Below, piece after piece: positions 1 through 8,777 of a stretch of DNA of 64,000 nucleotides (positions are counted from its first letter, which is position 1; the number at the start of each line of letters is the position of its first letter). Below the pieces are notes generated by a model. That model worked only from the letters and a program-made list of their open reading frames with translations, searched no databases and was not told the DNA's origin. Made by a program: the position numbers and the translations under genes. The DNA comes from Chryseobacterium mucoviscidosis (GTDB lineage: Bacteria > Bacteroidota > Bacteroidia > Flavobacteriales > Weeksellaceae), in contig NZ_MVAG01000091.1 of NCBI RefSeq assembly GCF_002177115.1, positions 103,409-167,408 on the forward strand, read 5' to 3'.

Positions 1-962
1 CCTGCGAAGCGCCTACCAACATTACCGCGGTTACTACCATGAACGGAGCGACGTTAAGCTGGACAGCTCCTTCCAGTGCGCCGTCTTCGGGATATCAATA
101 TTATTACAGTACTTCTTCTACTCCACCAACAGCCAGTACAACACCTACAGGAAGTGTACCTTCGGGAACTTCAGTTACTCTGAACAGTTTATCAACAGGA
201 CAAACCTATTATTTCTGGGTAAGATCCTATTGCGGAGGTTCATCATATGGGTTCTGGAAAATGAAGCAGTTTGCACCGGGACAAATTTCTGCAACGTATA
301 CAGGCGGAGATATCAGTACGGAATTCAACTGGGGACCGGATAATACAACAACAACTAACTGTGCGGGAAGTGTATCTATCAATATTCCGAATGGGTACAA
401 AGTTGTATCTACAGATGTGAGCTACACGATGACAACGGTAAGCGACGGATGGATGTCTGAACAGAAAAGTTTATTGGTATGTTCTTCCAACGGAATAGCA
501 GAATCGTCTGTAAGTTCAGGATCAGGATCAAACGGAGGAACATTTTCTTACAACAGAACGGGAATCAATATTGCCAATGATCTTACAGGAACGGTGAATT
601 TTGATCTGCGAGCATGGAGAACTTACGGAGGCTCCGGTTGCAGCGTAGATTACAACAAAGTGGATAACGGAACTTTTACGGTAACCGTAACTGTTCAGCC
701 TGTTGTTTTGGCAACCGGTGAGGTGACGGCTAAAGAGAAAGAAAGAATTGCCTATCCGAATCCTTTTGCTGATGTTCTTTATCTTGAAAAACCTGAAAAT
801 GTGAAAAAAGCAGTAATTACGGATGCTTCAGGAGTTGTGGTACAAACTGTTGAAAATCCTTCTTCATCCCTATTCCTTGGAGGAATAAAATCCGGAATGT
901 ATATTCTGACTTTAACCATGAAAGACGGTTCTGTAAAAAGTATGAAAACCATGAAAAAATAA
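1..962 (+). CDS. T9SS-sorted secreted protein with fibronectin type III domain (3' part)
   Basis: This is the 3' part of a longer gene: the frame is open from base 3 and the true start lies left of the window. About 75 residues at the visible N-terminus look like a fibronectin type III domain, with the typical TLSWTAPSS opening and a TYYFWVRSYC strand. A Ser/Thr/Gly-rich beta domain of unknown function follows. The last roughly 80 residues are a type IX secretion C-terminal sorting domain, recognised by YPNPF, the GVVVQTVENP strand and the closing SGMYILTLTMKDGSVKSMK. Such proteins cross the outer membrane through the Por machinery and are anchored or released at the surface. The catalytic part, if there is one, is outside the window. 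A strong hairpin terminator follows the stop. Confidence 0.85.
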   Translation, partial: CEAPTNITAVTTMNGATLSWTAPSSAPSSGYQYYYSTSSTPPTASTTPTGSVPSGTSVTLNSLSTGQTYYFWVRSYCGGSSYGFWKMKQFAPGQISATYTGGDISTEFNWGPDNTTTTNCAGSVSINIPNGYKVVSTDVSYTMTTVSDGWMSEQKSLLVCSSNGIAESSVSSGSGSNGGTFSYNRTGINIANDLTGTVNFDLRAWRTYGGSGCSVDYNKVDNGTFTVTVTVQPVVLATGEVTAKEKERIAYPNPFADVLYLEKPENVKKAVITDASGVVVQTVENPSSSLFLGGIKSGMYILTLTMKDGSVKSMKTMKK

Positions 963-984
963 ATAACCATTGGTAACGAAAATC

Positions 985-1020
985 GCGGGCAGAAATAAAT
1001 TTCTGCCCGCAATTTGTTTT
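985..1020 (+). terminator. Rho-independent terminator of the T9SS cargo gene
   Basis: An 11-bp perfect stem (GCGGGCAGAAA at 985-995 with TTTCTGCCCGC at 1000-1010) closes a TAAA loop and is followed by AATTTGTTTTT. It starts 22 bases after the stop of the upstream plus-strand gene. Confidence 0.85.
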
Positions 1021-1038
1021 TAATATTGTAAGTAAAGA

Positions 1039-1464
1039 TTACGCTTCTGCGATCTCTCCGTTTACAAATACTTCATATCCTATTTCTACATTCGGTTCTA
1101 GTGTTTTGGAAACCGAACAGTATTTCTCGAAAGACAACTGGGCTGCTTTCTGCGCTTTTTTAGGATCAATATTCCCTTCCAGAAAAAACTTAACTTTTAT
1201 CGATTTGAAAGGTTTTGCATCATCTACAGGAATCCTTTCGCCTTCTACTTCTGCTTTAAAATCTGTAATTTCCTGTCTCTGTTTTTTCAGAATAGAAACA
1301 ACGTCTATTCCGCTGCATCCCGCGACTGCCATCAAAACGCTTTCCATAGGAGAAACGCCTTTTGCGCCGGGTTGTGTCGTATTATCCAAAAGGATTGAAT
1401 TTCCCTGAGAATTGGTACATTCAAATAAAAAATCGTCGTTGATTCGGTTAAGTGATATTTTCAT
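1039..1464 (-). CDS. OsmC family protein
   Basis: This 141-residue protein has the OsmC/Ohr layout: an N-terminal beta layer, a central helix with the reactive cysteine in MAVAGCSGIDVV, and a second cysteine in SFEKYCSVSKTL. The family reduces organic hydroperoxides, or in the YhfA-like branch has an unclear thiol role, in the cytoplasm. The sequence is closest to the YhfA-like branch in motif order, so the peroxidase activity is inferred. Its start lies 8 bases from the stop of the glycosidase gene upstream, so it may be the last gene of that minus-strand unit. Confidence 0.85.
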   Translation of the reverse strand: MKISLNRINDDFLFECTNSQGNSILLDNTTQPGAKGVSPMESVLMAVAGCSGIDVVSILKKQRQEITDFKAEVEGERIPVDDAKPFKSIKVKFFLEGNIDPKKAQKAAQLSFEKYCSVSKTLEPNVEIGYEVFVNGEIAEA

Positions 1465-1472
1465 TTTTAAAT

Positions 1473-2189
1473 TTATTTTTTAGATGTGGTAACCCCGATC
1501 ATGACTCCGAAGTCTCCATCCATCTGAATCCATTTCTGTTCAGGACAATAGGTTCTGGAAACAAAGCCATCGAGGTACAAAGCTTTTACGCAGCCTGATT
1601 CTTTAAATACGGAAGCAAAATTATAAAAATTAACCTCTGTTTTAGACATTATAAAAACGATATTTCCATTTTTTAGGATTCCGACTCCGTTTCTGATGTT
1701 GATATTTTTTGAATCTTTTTTAAATATTGGATTTATCTCTCCGTCAATCAGCAATACAGGTCCGGATTGTGTTGCGTATTTTATTTCAGGATTATTTCTG
1801 AAAGCTTTTGTTTCGACAATTTCAGCTTCATTATTCTTTGTGAGGTAAAATATTCCGTTAGGATTAAGATAAAAATTTCCTTTACCGGATAAAGTATCTG
1901 TTTTATTCAGGATTTTAAAATTTTCAATATACAATCCTTTGGGAAAGTTATTGGGTTCAAACATTCCGCCGTTCATGGCAAATGTTAATTCTTTATTTTC
2001 CCGCTCCGTTTTATTCTTTAGATGAGCAATGCTTTTAAGAATTGTTCCGTCATCATCTTTCCAGTAAAAAGCAACATTTTCTATTTTAGGATTCACTTTA
2101 AAAATGACAAAATCATCCTCATGTTTTATTTTCTTATCGCAGGATAAAAAACAACAGAGACATACTATAAACAATGCAATTTTCGTCAT
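1473..2189 (-). CDS. Phosphodiester glycosidase family lipoprotein (DUF2233/NAGPA-like)
   Basis: This 238-residue protein starts with a lipoprotein signal peptide whose lipobox ends in FLSC (Cys17). The mature part carries motifs of the phosphodiester glycosidase fold related to uncovering enzyme: AMNGGMF near residue 71, ATQSGPVLLIDG in the middle and ALYLDGFVSRTY near the end. Family members act on phosphodiester-linked sugars, but the substrate here cannot be read from the sequence. It lies 66 bp downstream of the DUF58 gene on the same strand and may share its transcript. Confidence 0.8.
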   Translation of the reverse strand: MTKIALFIVCLCCFLSCDKKIKHEDDFVIFKVNPKIENVAFYWKDDDGTILKSIAHLKNKTERENKELTFAMNGGMFEPNNFPKGLYIENFKILNKTDTLSGKGNFYLNPNGIFYLTKNNEAEIVETKAFRNNPEIKYATQSGPVLLIDGEINPIFKKDSKNINIRNGVGILKNGNIVFIMSKTEVNFYNFASVFKESGCVKALYLDGFVSRTYCPEQKWIQMDGDFGVMIGVTTSKK

Positions 2190-2255
2190 TTATAAATTTG
2201 CTTAAATAATTTGTGAATTTTGCGGTTCATTTTGAAATGAAATCCCTGTTTAAAA

Positions 2256-3578
2256 TTACAAAATCCCTCTCGCTTTAATCTCCAGATATTTATTGATGAC
2301 TTCAATGTTCAGATTTTCCGGTAAAGTATAGACTGTGTAAATTCCATATTTGCGGAGTTCCTGAATGATCAGTTTCTTTTCAAACTCAAATTTTTCGGCG
2401 ATGATTTCGTCATACACTTCCTGCATACTTTCAGGATTTTTATGAATCAGCGTCTGCAATTCTGAATTTTTGAAGAAAACCACAACCAGTAAATGGTTTT
2501 TAGCGATTCCGCGAAGGTATTTTAACTGACGGTTTAAGCCATCCAATGTTTCAAAATTCGTAAATAACAGAATTAAACTTCTCTGGTTCAGCGAATATTT
2601 TACATCCTGATACAACCTGTTAAAATCACTTTCAAAAAAATCTGTTTTGATGTTGTAAAGGGCTTCCGAAATTTTTCTCAGTTGTCCCGATTTATTTTCT
2701 GCCGCAATTTTATTTTCTGTTTTTTTCGAAAAAGTCATCATTCCGGCGCGGTCGCCTTTTTTCAGAATAATATGCGATAAAGCCATCGTTGCATTAATGG
2801 AATAATCCAGCAGACTCAGTCCTTTGAAGGGCATCTTCATCGTTCGTCCTTTATCAATCAGCATAAAAATACGCTGCGATTTTTCGTCCTGAAACTGATT
2901 AACCATCAATCGGTTTGTTTTGGACGTCGCTTTCCAGTTGATCGTTCTGATATCATCTCCCGGAACATATTCTTTAATCTGCTCAAACTCCATCGTATGT
3001 CCCAGTTTTCGGATTTTCTTGATTCCGCCCAACAGAAATTCACTCTGCAAAGCCATCAGTTCATATTTTCTCAAATGAATAAATGAAGGATAAGCCGGTA
3101 AATTGGCATCTTTCTGAAAATTAAACCGTTTTGCGACAAAACCTAAAGGAGAAGAAACATACACATTTAAACTTCCGAAATTGTACTCTCCTCTTTCCTT
3201 TGGCTCCAGAATATATTGAAAAAATGTATTTCTTCCCGGTTCTATCTGTTTTTCGATTAAAAAATCTCTCTTCTGAAACTGAAACGGAATTTCGTCAATT
3301 ACTTTGACATTGATTTTGAAAGCATAGTTGTTTTTAATATCAACTTTTACGGGATTTTCATCACCATTGGATAATTTTTCGGGCAATATTCTCTGTGCAG
3401 AAATCCCTTCTTTCCTGTTGAAAACAAAAAGATAATCTACCATTGCTGCCAAAAAAATCAGAAGCAAAACGATGTGCGCTACCCACATGAGTAACGGAAA
3501 GAAAAAAGCGAAAACATACAGAATCCCCACTCCGATGAGCGTGAAGAAAAAGCGTGTATTGAGGTATAAGTTTTTCAT
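2256..3578 (-). CDS. DUF58 domain-containing membrane protein
   Basis: The 440-residue protein has two N-terminal membrane segments (about residues 10-50), a beta-rich middle region and the DUF58 signature at GDDIRTINWKATSKTNRL, leading into a vWA-like domain (RIFMLIDKGRTM, then LILLFTNF). DUF58 proteins are regular partners of MoxR AAA+ ATPases and are thought to help assemble or activate envelope complexes. MoxR is encoded just upstream, with one transglutaminase gene between them. Confidence 0.85.
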   Translation of the reverse strand: MKNLYLNTRFFFTLIGVGILYVFAFFFPLLMWVAHIVLLLIFLAAMVDYLFVFNRKEGISAQRILPEKLSNGDENPVKVDIKNNYAFKINVKVIDEIPFQFQKRDFLIEKQIEPGRNTFFQYILEPKERGEYNFGSLNVYVSSPLGFVAKRFNFQKDANLPAYPSFIHLRKYELMALQSEFLLGGIKKIRKLGHTMEFEQIKEYVPGDDIRTINWKATSKTNRLMVNQFQDEKSQRIFMLIDKGRTMKMPFKGLSLLDYSINATMALSHIILKKGDRAGMMTFSKKTENKIAAENKSGQLRKISEALYNIKTDFFESDFNRLYQDVKYSLNQRSLILLFTNFETLDGLNRQLKYLRGIAKNHLLVVVFFKNSELQTLIHKNPESMQEVYDEIIAEKFEFEKKLIIQELRKYGIYTVYTLPENLNIEVINKYLEIKARGIL

Positions 3579-3596
3579 TTTTTACCAGATCAGCTA

Positions 3597-4721
3597 TTAA
3601 GGCTTTGTCCAGAAAAGATCAGGATTATTGGTTTTATAGTTGGTAAAAGTAACCCCTGTCTGATTATTTTTCACCATTTTTTTTTGTGGTTCCTGAACAA
3701 GTCCATCCAAAGGAAGAAGTTCTACATATTCTATACTTTTTCCTTTCTTCCATGTTTCAGAATCATATTGGCCTATAACGGGAGTTTCCAGACGATAAAG
3801 ATTTTTAGCCATATAATTTTCCAAATATTCTTCCTTTGTCTGCAATACATTCCTGTTCCAGTTTGCATCTGCATTCAAAACCAATGGTAATCCTTTGACC
3901 AATCTTTCTCTGACTTCCTGAATTCCCAAAAGATTTCCTTTATCGTCCATAACGTATGCATCAAAAGTAGGATCAATCCAGATCCATTTATTAAGTTCGC
4001 TGCTATATACCATATTAATTACATGGCAGTCATCAAACTGTGTTTCCTTTGGCATACATGTAATGTAGCGAGATTTAATTCCCAATGACAAATAACATTC
4101 ATTAAGAATTGTTGCCAACATTCTACAATTTACACCGCGATTTTCTGTTTTACAAACCCTGATAAGATCAATAGCATTTTTAAGCGTTGGATTATTACTG
4201 CTTCCATCATGTCTTACAAGATTATGTACCCAATGCATCAGATTAAAAATCTTCGAAAGTTCACTTCCATTTCCTGCGATTGAATCCAATTTAAGATCTT
4301 TTCTGATTCTTTTTAAATCTGCATTATCCTGAGACTGATAAGCAAATTTTGGAATAAAGCGATCATCAGAGAAATTATATTTTCCGGCATTTTTAAGAAT
4401 ATCCAGCCTTGAAGGCTCATATTTAATCTGCGTTCTGGCGGAATCTTTACCTTTTAAAATGATAAAATCAAATACGGATCCTGGTTTTAAATTATATGAA
4501 ATGGAATCTGAATCTGTATAAAAAGTAACTTTTTTTCCGGAAGTCGTATAAACATCCAGTTTTTCTTCAGGCACAATTGTCCATGCATTTTTTATTCTTT
4601 TTCCATCCACTTTAATATCCACATTCTCGGAAACAGCTTTTATAACAGGTAGCTTTTTCTGTCCTGCTAATTTCACTCCAAAAATCAGAAAAGCTGAAAG
4701 AAGTATAATGTTTATTTTCAT
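3597..4721 (-). CDS. Secreted transglutaminase-like protein
   Basis: The 374-residue protein has an N-terminal signal peptide and a transglutaminase-like core. The likely triad is the cysteine in RGVNCRMLATIL, the histidine in DDCHVINMVY and the aspartate in WIWIDPTFDAY. The core fold is shared by cysteine proteases and crosslinking enzymes, so hydrolysis and transamidation are both possible. It sits between moxR (17 bp away) and the DUF58 gene (18 bp away). Transglutaminase-like proteins recur near MoxR/DUF58 pairs, but usually as large membrane-bound forms, whereas this one is a compact exported protein. Confidence 0.8.
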   Translation of the reverse strand: MKINIILLSAFLIFGVKLAGQKKLPVIKAVSENVDIKVDGKRIKNAWTIVPEEKLDVYTTSGKKVTFYTDSDSISYNLKPGSVFDFIILKGKDSARTQIKYEPSRLDILKNAGKYNFSDDRFIPKFAYQSQDNADLKRIRKDLKLDSIAGNGSELSKIFNLMHWVHNLVRHDGSSNNPTLKNAIDLIRVCKTENRGVNCRMLATILNECYLSLGIKSRYITCMPKETQFDDCHVINMVYSSELNKWIWIDPTFDAYVMDDKGNLLGIQEVRERLVKGLPLVLNADANWNRNVLQTKEEYLENYMAKNLYRLETPVIGQYDSETWKKGKSIEYVELLPLDGLVQEPQKKMVKNNQTGVTFTNYKTNNPDLFWTKP

Positions 4722-4738
4722 AGTTCATGTAATTAAAT

Positions 4739-5770
4739 CTACCTCGGAATCTCTATTCCTTCTAAAATCTGTCTGATGATTTCGTCTGCGGTAAGACCTT
4801 CCATTTCTCTTTCCGGCGATACAATAACTCTGTGTCTCAGAACGGCATAACTGGCTTCTTTAATGTCTTCCGGCGTTACGAAATCTCGTCCTCTTAAAGC
4901 GGCAAATGCTTTTGATGCGGTTAACAAAGCCAGACTCGCTCTCGGAGAAGCTCCTAAATACAGGAACTGGTTTTCTCTGGTGTTGATGATAATTTTAGCG
5001 ATGTACTCCATCAGTTGAGATTCAACTATGATCTCTTTTACCAGATGCTGATAATTTTTCAGTTGCTCTGCAGTAATCACTTTATTGACAACCTCCGCTT
5101 TATCTTCCTGCTTGCTTTCATGCTGGTTTCTGATGATGGCAATTTCCTGCTCCAGATTCGGATAACCCACATTTATTTTAAACAGAAAACGGTCAAGCTG
5201 GGCTTCCGGAAGTCTGTATGTTCCTTCATGCTCAATCGGGTTCTGGGTTGCCAATACAAGGAAAGGCTGTTCCATCGGATAGCGGATTCCGTCCATCGTG
5301 ATCTGCCTTTCTTCCATCACTTCAAACAAAGCCGCCTGAGTTTTTGCCGGAGATCGGTTGATCTCGTCAATCAGGATAAAATTAGAAAAGATAGGTCCTT
5401 TTTTAAATTCAAATTCAGAATTTTTTACGCTGAAAACAGAGGTTCCCAAAATATCGGAAGGCATAAGATCGGGCGTAAACTGAATTCTGTTGAATCCTAC
5501 ATCGATGGTTTTTGCCAGTAATTTTGCCGTGATGGTTTTGGCAACTCCCGGAACACCTTCAATAAGAACGTGACCGTTGGAAAGAAGTGCCGCCAAAAGA
5601 TGTTCCACCATGTTTTCCTGACCGACAATTACTTTTGCAATTTCGGTTTTTACTTTTTCAAGACTTGTACGAAGCTCAATCATATCGATTCTCGACTGAA
5701 ACTGATCTTCTTTTTTATCTAAGCTGATAGAAAATTCGTTTTCTATATTTGAGTTTTCAAAGTTTTCCAT
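4739..5770 (-). CDS. MoxR family AAA+ ATPase
   Basis: This AAA+ ATPase of about 343 residues has Walker A in EGVPGVAKT, Walker B in FILIDEINR, sensor 1 in LATQNP, and the MoxR-type LPEAQLDRFLFK and GASPRASLAL segments. MoxR proteins act as chaperones that activate partner complexes, often through vWA-domain proteins such as the DUF58 protein encoded downstream. I chose the ATG at 5770 and not the TTG two codons upstream. A 13-bp inverted repeat lies just ahead of the gene. Confidence 0.92.
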   Translation of the reverse strand: MENFENSNIENEFSISLDKKEDQFQSRIDMIELRTSLEKVKTEIAKVIVGQENMVEHLLAALLSNGHVLIEGVPGVAKTITAKLLAKTIDVGFNRIQFTPDLMPSDILGTSVFSVKNSEFEFKKGPIFSNFILIDEINRSPAKTQAALFEVMEERQITMDGIRYPMEQPFLVLATQNPIEHEGTYRLPEAQLDRFLFKINVGYPNLEQEIAIIRNQHESKQEDKAEVVNKVITAEQLKNYQHLVKEIIVESQLMEYIAKIIINTRENQFLYLGASPRASLALLTASKAFAALRGRDFVTPEDIKEASYAVLRHRVIVSPEREMEGLTADEIIRQILEGIEIPR

Positions 5771-5785
5771 ATACAATAATTTATC

Positions 5786-5841
5786 AATACTACAGTGTAT
5801 CCAATTGCCAATTACATTGAGAATTACAACACTGTTGTATT
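5786..5841. repeat. Inverted repeat between DUF4350 gene and moxR
   Basis: AATACTACAGTGT at 5786-5798 pairs with ACACTGTTGTATT at 5829-5841, with 12 of 13 positions complementary around a 30-base loop. It fills most of the 90-bp gap ahead of moxR, the largest gap inside this operon. It has no T-run that would make it an obvious terminator, so an operator or mRNA-processing element is more likely. Confidence 0.5.
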
Positions 5842-5860
5842 TTCAGATTGTTACATTTTT

Positions 5861-7018
5861 TTAAATAATTTCATCCAAAATTTTATTCATTCTCACAAGA
5901 TCTTCCTTTATTACGTGCGCGTAAAGATCCTGCCCTTTTTTAATCAGCCCAATGGCTTCATCAATCATTTCCATTGGTTTTCCGGTTTTCAGATGGAGTT
6001 TTTTTGCAAATTCTTCATCTAATTTCTGAGTATCGATAAGGAGGTCCATTCTTACTTTGTTCAGGAAGTACTGTGCTTTTTTCGACATCATATCATGGAA
6101 ATCGCCTTCCTGAAGATAAAGATTTCCGATACTTTTCACAAAATCTACCGAGTTATTTTTCAGCGGTTCCACAATCGGGACAATGCGCTGTTTTCTTTTG
6201 GCATTAAAGAAAATAAACAAAGCCAGACCGCCCAGAAGAACCCACCAAGCATATTTTAAAGCAGGATTTGAAAGGATAAACCTCAGCAGAAACTGGGAAG
6301 ATTTCGAATTGCTTTCCAGAAACCACAATGTTTCTTTATCATCCAGATAAGAAAAAACGTCCTGTGCATATTTTACATTTCCGGGTTTCAAAAGATAGTA
6401 ATTGGTAATAAAAAGCGGTTCGCAATGGACGTAAAAGTAACCTTCCCCGAATTTTATTTTAACAAAGTTTGCCTGATCGTCATTATTTTTTTCCACTGTC
6501 TTTCCTAAGACTTCAGATCCCGGTTTAATGAAAGTAAAACCTCTTCCGGATGGAAATTTATCCAATTTAATGAAATCGTTCTGGTATTTCGTGTCGGTAA
6601 GTTTTAAAACATTTTCGTCCCGAAAAGAAATCATAGAATCATAATAACCGATGCTGTCGGAAATTTCTTTCGGCATTTCGCTGATAATCAACATTGCGTT
6701 GGAACCTTTGGAAACTTCTTCCAGAATTTTATTCCACGATTCTGTATCTACTTCATGCTCAATGACAAGGATATTATGACTGCCTTTTTCTTTATTCTGG
6801 GTATAATAATCGTAAGGAGTCTGATCTATTTTTTTAACTTTATTCTTAAAAAGATCTTTGATCTCGTTATTAAAAACATACAGTCCGAACGGTGATTTTT
6901 GATAAGTCTTGAAATTCTTCCTCCAATCCGTACTTTCTGTTTTGTTGACTTCAAACAACGCCAGAATAATCATCACCACGACGAAGATTACAGCATATAT
7001 TTTGAAAGTTTTGTTCAT
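5861..7018 (-). CDS. DUF4350 domain-containing membrane protein
   Basis: The 385-residue protein has a membrane segment at about residues 8-24, a DUF4350-like domain beginning around KNFKTYQKSPFGLYVF, a second membrane segment near residues 250-275 (YAWWVLLGGLALFIFF) and a cytoplasmic helical tail. DUF4350 proteins are usual members of MoxR/DUF58 clusters in Bacteroidota and Actinobacteria, but their biochemical role is unknown. It ends 90 bp ahead of moxR and begins 12 bp after the DUF4129-like gene. Confidence 0.75.
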   Translation of the reverse strand: MNKTFKIYAVIFVVVMIILALFEVNKTESTDWRKNFKTYQKSPFGLYVFNNEIKDLFKNKVKKIDQTPYDYYTQNKEKGSHNILVIEHEVDTESWNKILEEVSKGSNAMLIISEMPKEISDSIGYYDSMISFRDENVLKLTDTKYQNDFIKLDKFPSGRGFTFIKPGSEVLGKTVEKNNDDQANFVKIKFGEGYFYVHCEPLFITNYYLLKPGNVKYAQDVFSYLDDKETLWFLESNSKSSQFLLRFILSNPALKYAWWVLLGGLALFIFFNAKRKQRIVPIVEPLKNNSVDFVKSIGNLYLQEGDFHDMMSKKAQYFLNKVRMDLLIDTQKLDEEFAKKLHLKTGKPMEMIDEAIGLIKKGQDLYAHVIKEDLVRMNKILDEII

Positions 7019-7030
7019 GATAACAATTAA

Positions 7031-7825
7031 TTACGGTTTAAAGGATTGATATTGGTTTTTAAATTTCAGGTAGTTTTCTTCATCAATAGAGAATTCTCCG
7101 TACCAGACATAATCGAAAATATAGGCAAGATCGTAAAAACTTTCTTTTAAGTGTGGTGCTTTCAGCTCTGCCGCATAATCTTTATTGGTTTTTTCCGGAT
7201 TCCAGACGATGAGTTTCTTATCGCTTAATTTTTTTAAGACAAATAAAAACTGATAACGCACCGCCGAACGGAAATCGCCCGATTTTTCAAATTTCAGAAT
7301 ACTTTCCGGGAAATTAATCTCGTGAATATTTTCATGAAGTTCTTCTTCGCGGATATCCACTTTCCGGTTTTTCTTTCCGAAGAATGAAATTCCGCCGTTC
7401 CCTATGAGATATTTAATGATGAAATACAGCAGGAAACCGACAAGAATAATCACAAAAAGACGCACTAAAATCCCTGCGAAATTTCCGGATTTTGTAAATA
7501 CGGTTTCCCCGAAAATACTGTCTAACAATTCTGCGAGCTTCTTCATCAGCTTCTGCCCGAAAGACATTCTGGGTTTTACCGTAGTATAATCGAAGTCTTT
7601 GTCTTTGTATCTTGAAGGGATGTTGTCTTTAAATTTTTTAGGATAAACAGTGTTTTCCGTTACCGGATTTTTATACAATACAGAATCTGCACGGTACATA
7701 TTCCTGTAATGTCCCGTTTCTATCGAGTCCAGAAAAACTGCTTCTTCAGGAGGCAGATCGTCCTGCTGCTGAGAAAAAGCAGTTCCGAAGCTGAAAAAAA
7801 GCAGTAAAAGAAGAAGCCTATTCAT
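7031..7825 (-). CDS. DUF4129-like membrane protein of the MoxR cluster
   Basis: The 264-residue protein has a signal peptide (cleavage likely after GTAFS), an extracytoplasmic region of about 90 residues, a membrane segment around residues 118-138 and a cytoplasmic tail. The tail motif FRSAVRYQFLFVLKKLSD and the later SFYDLAYIFDYVWYGEF match the DUF4129 type found beside DUF58 and DUF4350 genes. The family has no established activity. Its start overlaps the previous gene by 8 bp, which suggests coupled translation. Confidence 0.7.
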   Translation of the reverse strand: MNRLLLLLLFFSFGTAFSQQQDDLPPEEAVFLDSIETGHYRNMYRADSVLYKNPVTENTVYPKKFKDNIPSRYKDKDFDYTTVKPRMSFGQKLMKKLAELLDSIFGETVFTKSGNFAGILVRLFVIILVGFLLYFIIKYLIGNGGISFFGKKNRKVDIREEELHENIHEINFPESILKFEKSGDFRSAVRYQFLFVLKKLSDKKLIVWNPEKTNKDYAAELKAPHLKESFYDLAYIFDYVWYGEFSIDEENYLKFKNQYQSFKP

Positions 7826-8777
7826 TATTTCCTATTGTTTCTATTTCTGCCAGTTCCATTTTCTGATGAAGATCGGTGCGGCTGTCGTAATACATCAATC
7901 CTGAATTTACATACAGAACATTCATTAAAATGGTTGAAACCAATGTTGAAAGTCCGTAGATAAAGAATATAACAATCCCGAAATTTCCGGAGAAAGGATT
8001 CTGTTCAAAATTCCCATCCGGAGCGGTTGTTGAAAGTTTAAGAATGTATAAAACCATCGGAACTCCGGATAAAAATCCGCTTACAATATAAAAAAGCAGT
8101 CCCAAAATAATGGTTACGCCCCAATATTTCCAGTAGGGAGATTTTTCTCTGCCATTCGGATAAGAAAACTGGGATCTTACGGCATAACTTAGGCTTTCGA
8201 AAAAACCTTTATTTCCGTTAAAATAATCGTAGCAGAGAAAAGTGATGATGCTGAATAAATTCGGCAGGATAAAAAGCAGCAGAAAAATTCCAATGAAAAA
8301 AAACACCAACAGATAAGAAAATCCGAAAATAGCAGTTGCAACCGGCATTACCAAAAAGGTAAGCCCGAAATAGGCAATGAAAACTTTTTTAGAATTCACT
8401 TTAAAATCACTGATGATATCATCTGTTTTTATTTCTTTCTGCCCTTCCGCAATTCTTTTCATATAAAATACAGGAAAAAGCAGATTAACCGTCATTAAAG
8501 CTGTGGAAAGCACAAAAAGCACAATTCCCGCGATGATAATCAGTCCTAAATTATCCTGAAAATACTGTTCAAAATAATAGCTTTGTCCGCTCATATTCGA
8601 TCCGAAAATGGCACCGAAGAATTCTCTAAATCCTACCACCATCACAACAACGGTTAAAATAAGCAGCAAGCCGTTCAGCAGAATAAAATTTTTAAAATAA
8701 TTCTTCCCGTATAATTTGAAAAAAGCAAAAGTTTCGCTGATGAAACTTCCGAAATCTCTTTTTTTATAAAACTGCAT
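7818..8777 (-). CDS. Polytopic membrane protein of the MoxR cluster
   Basis: This protein of about 319 residues has roughly six hydrophobic segments (for example YFKNFILLNGLLLILTVVVM, FVLSTALMTVNLLFPVFYM and YLLVFFFIGIFLLLFILPNL) and a short charged C-terminus. It resembles the DUF4013/glycerophosphodiester phosphodiesterase membrane-domain type, but I cannot name a family with certainty. I prefer the start MQFYKKRDFG at 8777, which overlaps the SpoIIM-like gene by 14 bp; the ATG at 8810 would add 11 residues and more overlap. Confidence 0.7.
   Translation of the reverse strand: MQFYKKRDFGSFISETFAFFKLYGKNYFKNFILLNGLLLILTVVVMVVGFREFFGAIFGSNMSGQSYYFEQYFQDNLGLIIIAGIVLFVLSTALMTVNLLFPVFYMKRIAEGQKEIKTDDIISDFKVNSKKVFIAYFGLTFLVMPVATAIFGFSYLLVFFFIGIFLLLFILPNLFSIITFLCYDYFNGNKGFFESLSYAVRSQFSYPNGREKSPYWKYWGVTIILGLLFYIVSGFLSGVPMVLYILKLSTTAPDGNFEQNPFSGNFGIVIFFIYGLSTLVSTILMNVLYVNSGLMYYDSRTDLHQKMELAEIETIGNNE

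Noticed and set aside
779..1012. 77-codon minus-strand frame at the end of the T9SS gene
   Set aside because: It overlaps the sorting-domain coding region and the terminator and has no family features.
5015..5521. 168-codon frame antisense to moxR
   Set aside because: It lies wholly inside a well-supported AAA+ gene and encodes a low-complexity, Phe-rich sequence typical of shadow frames.
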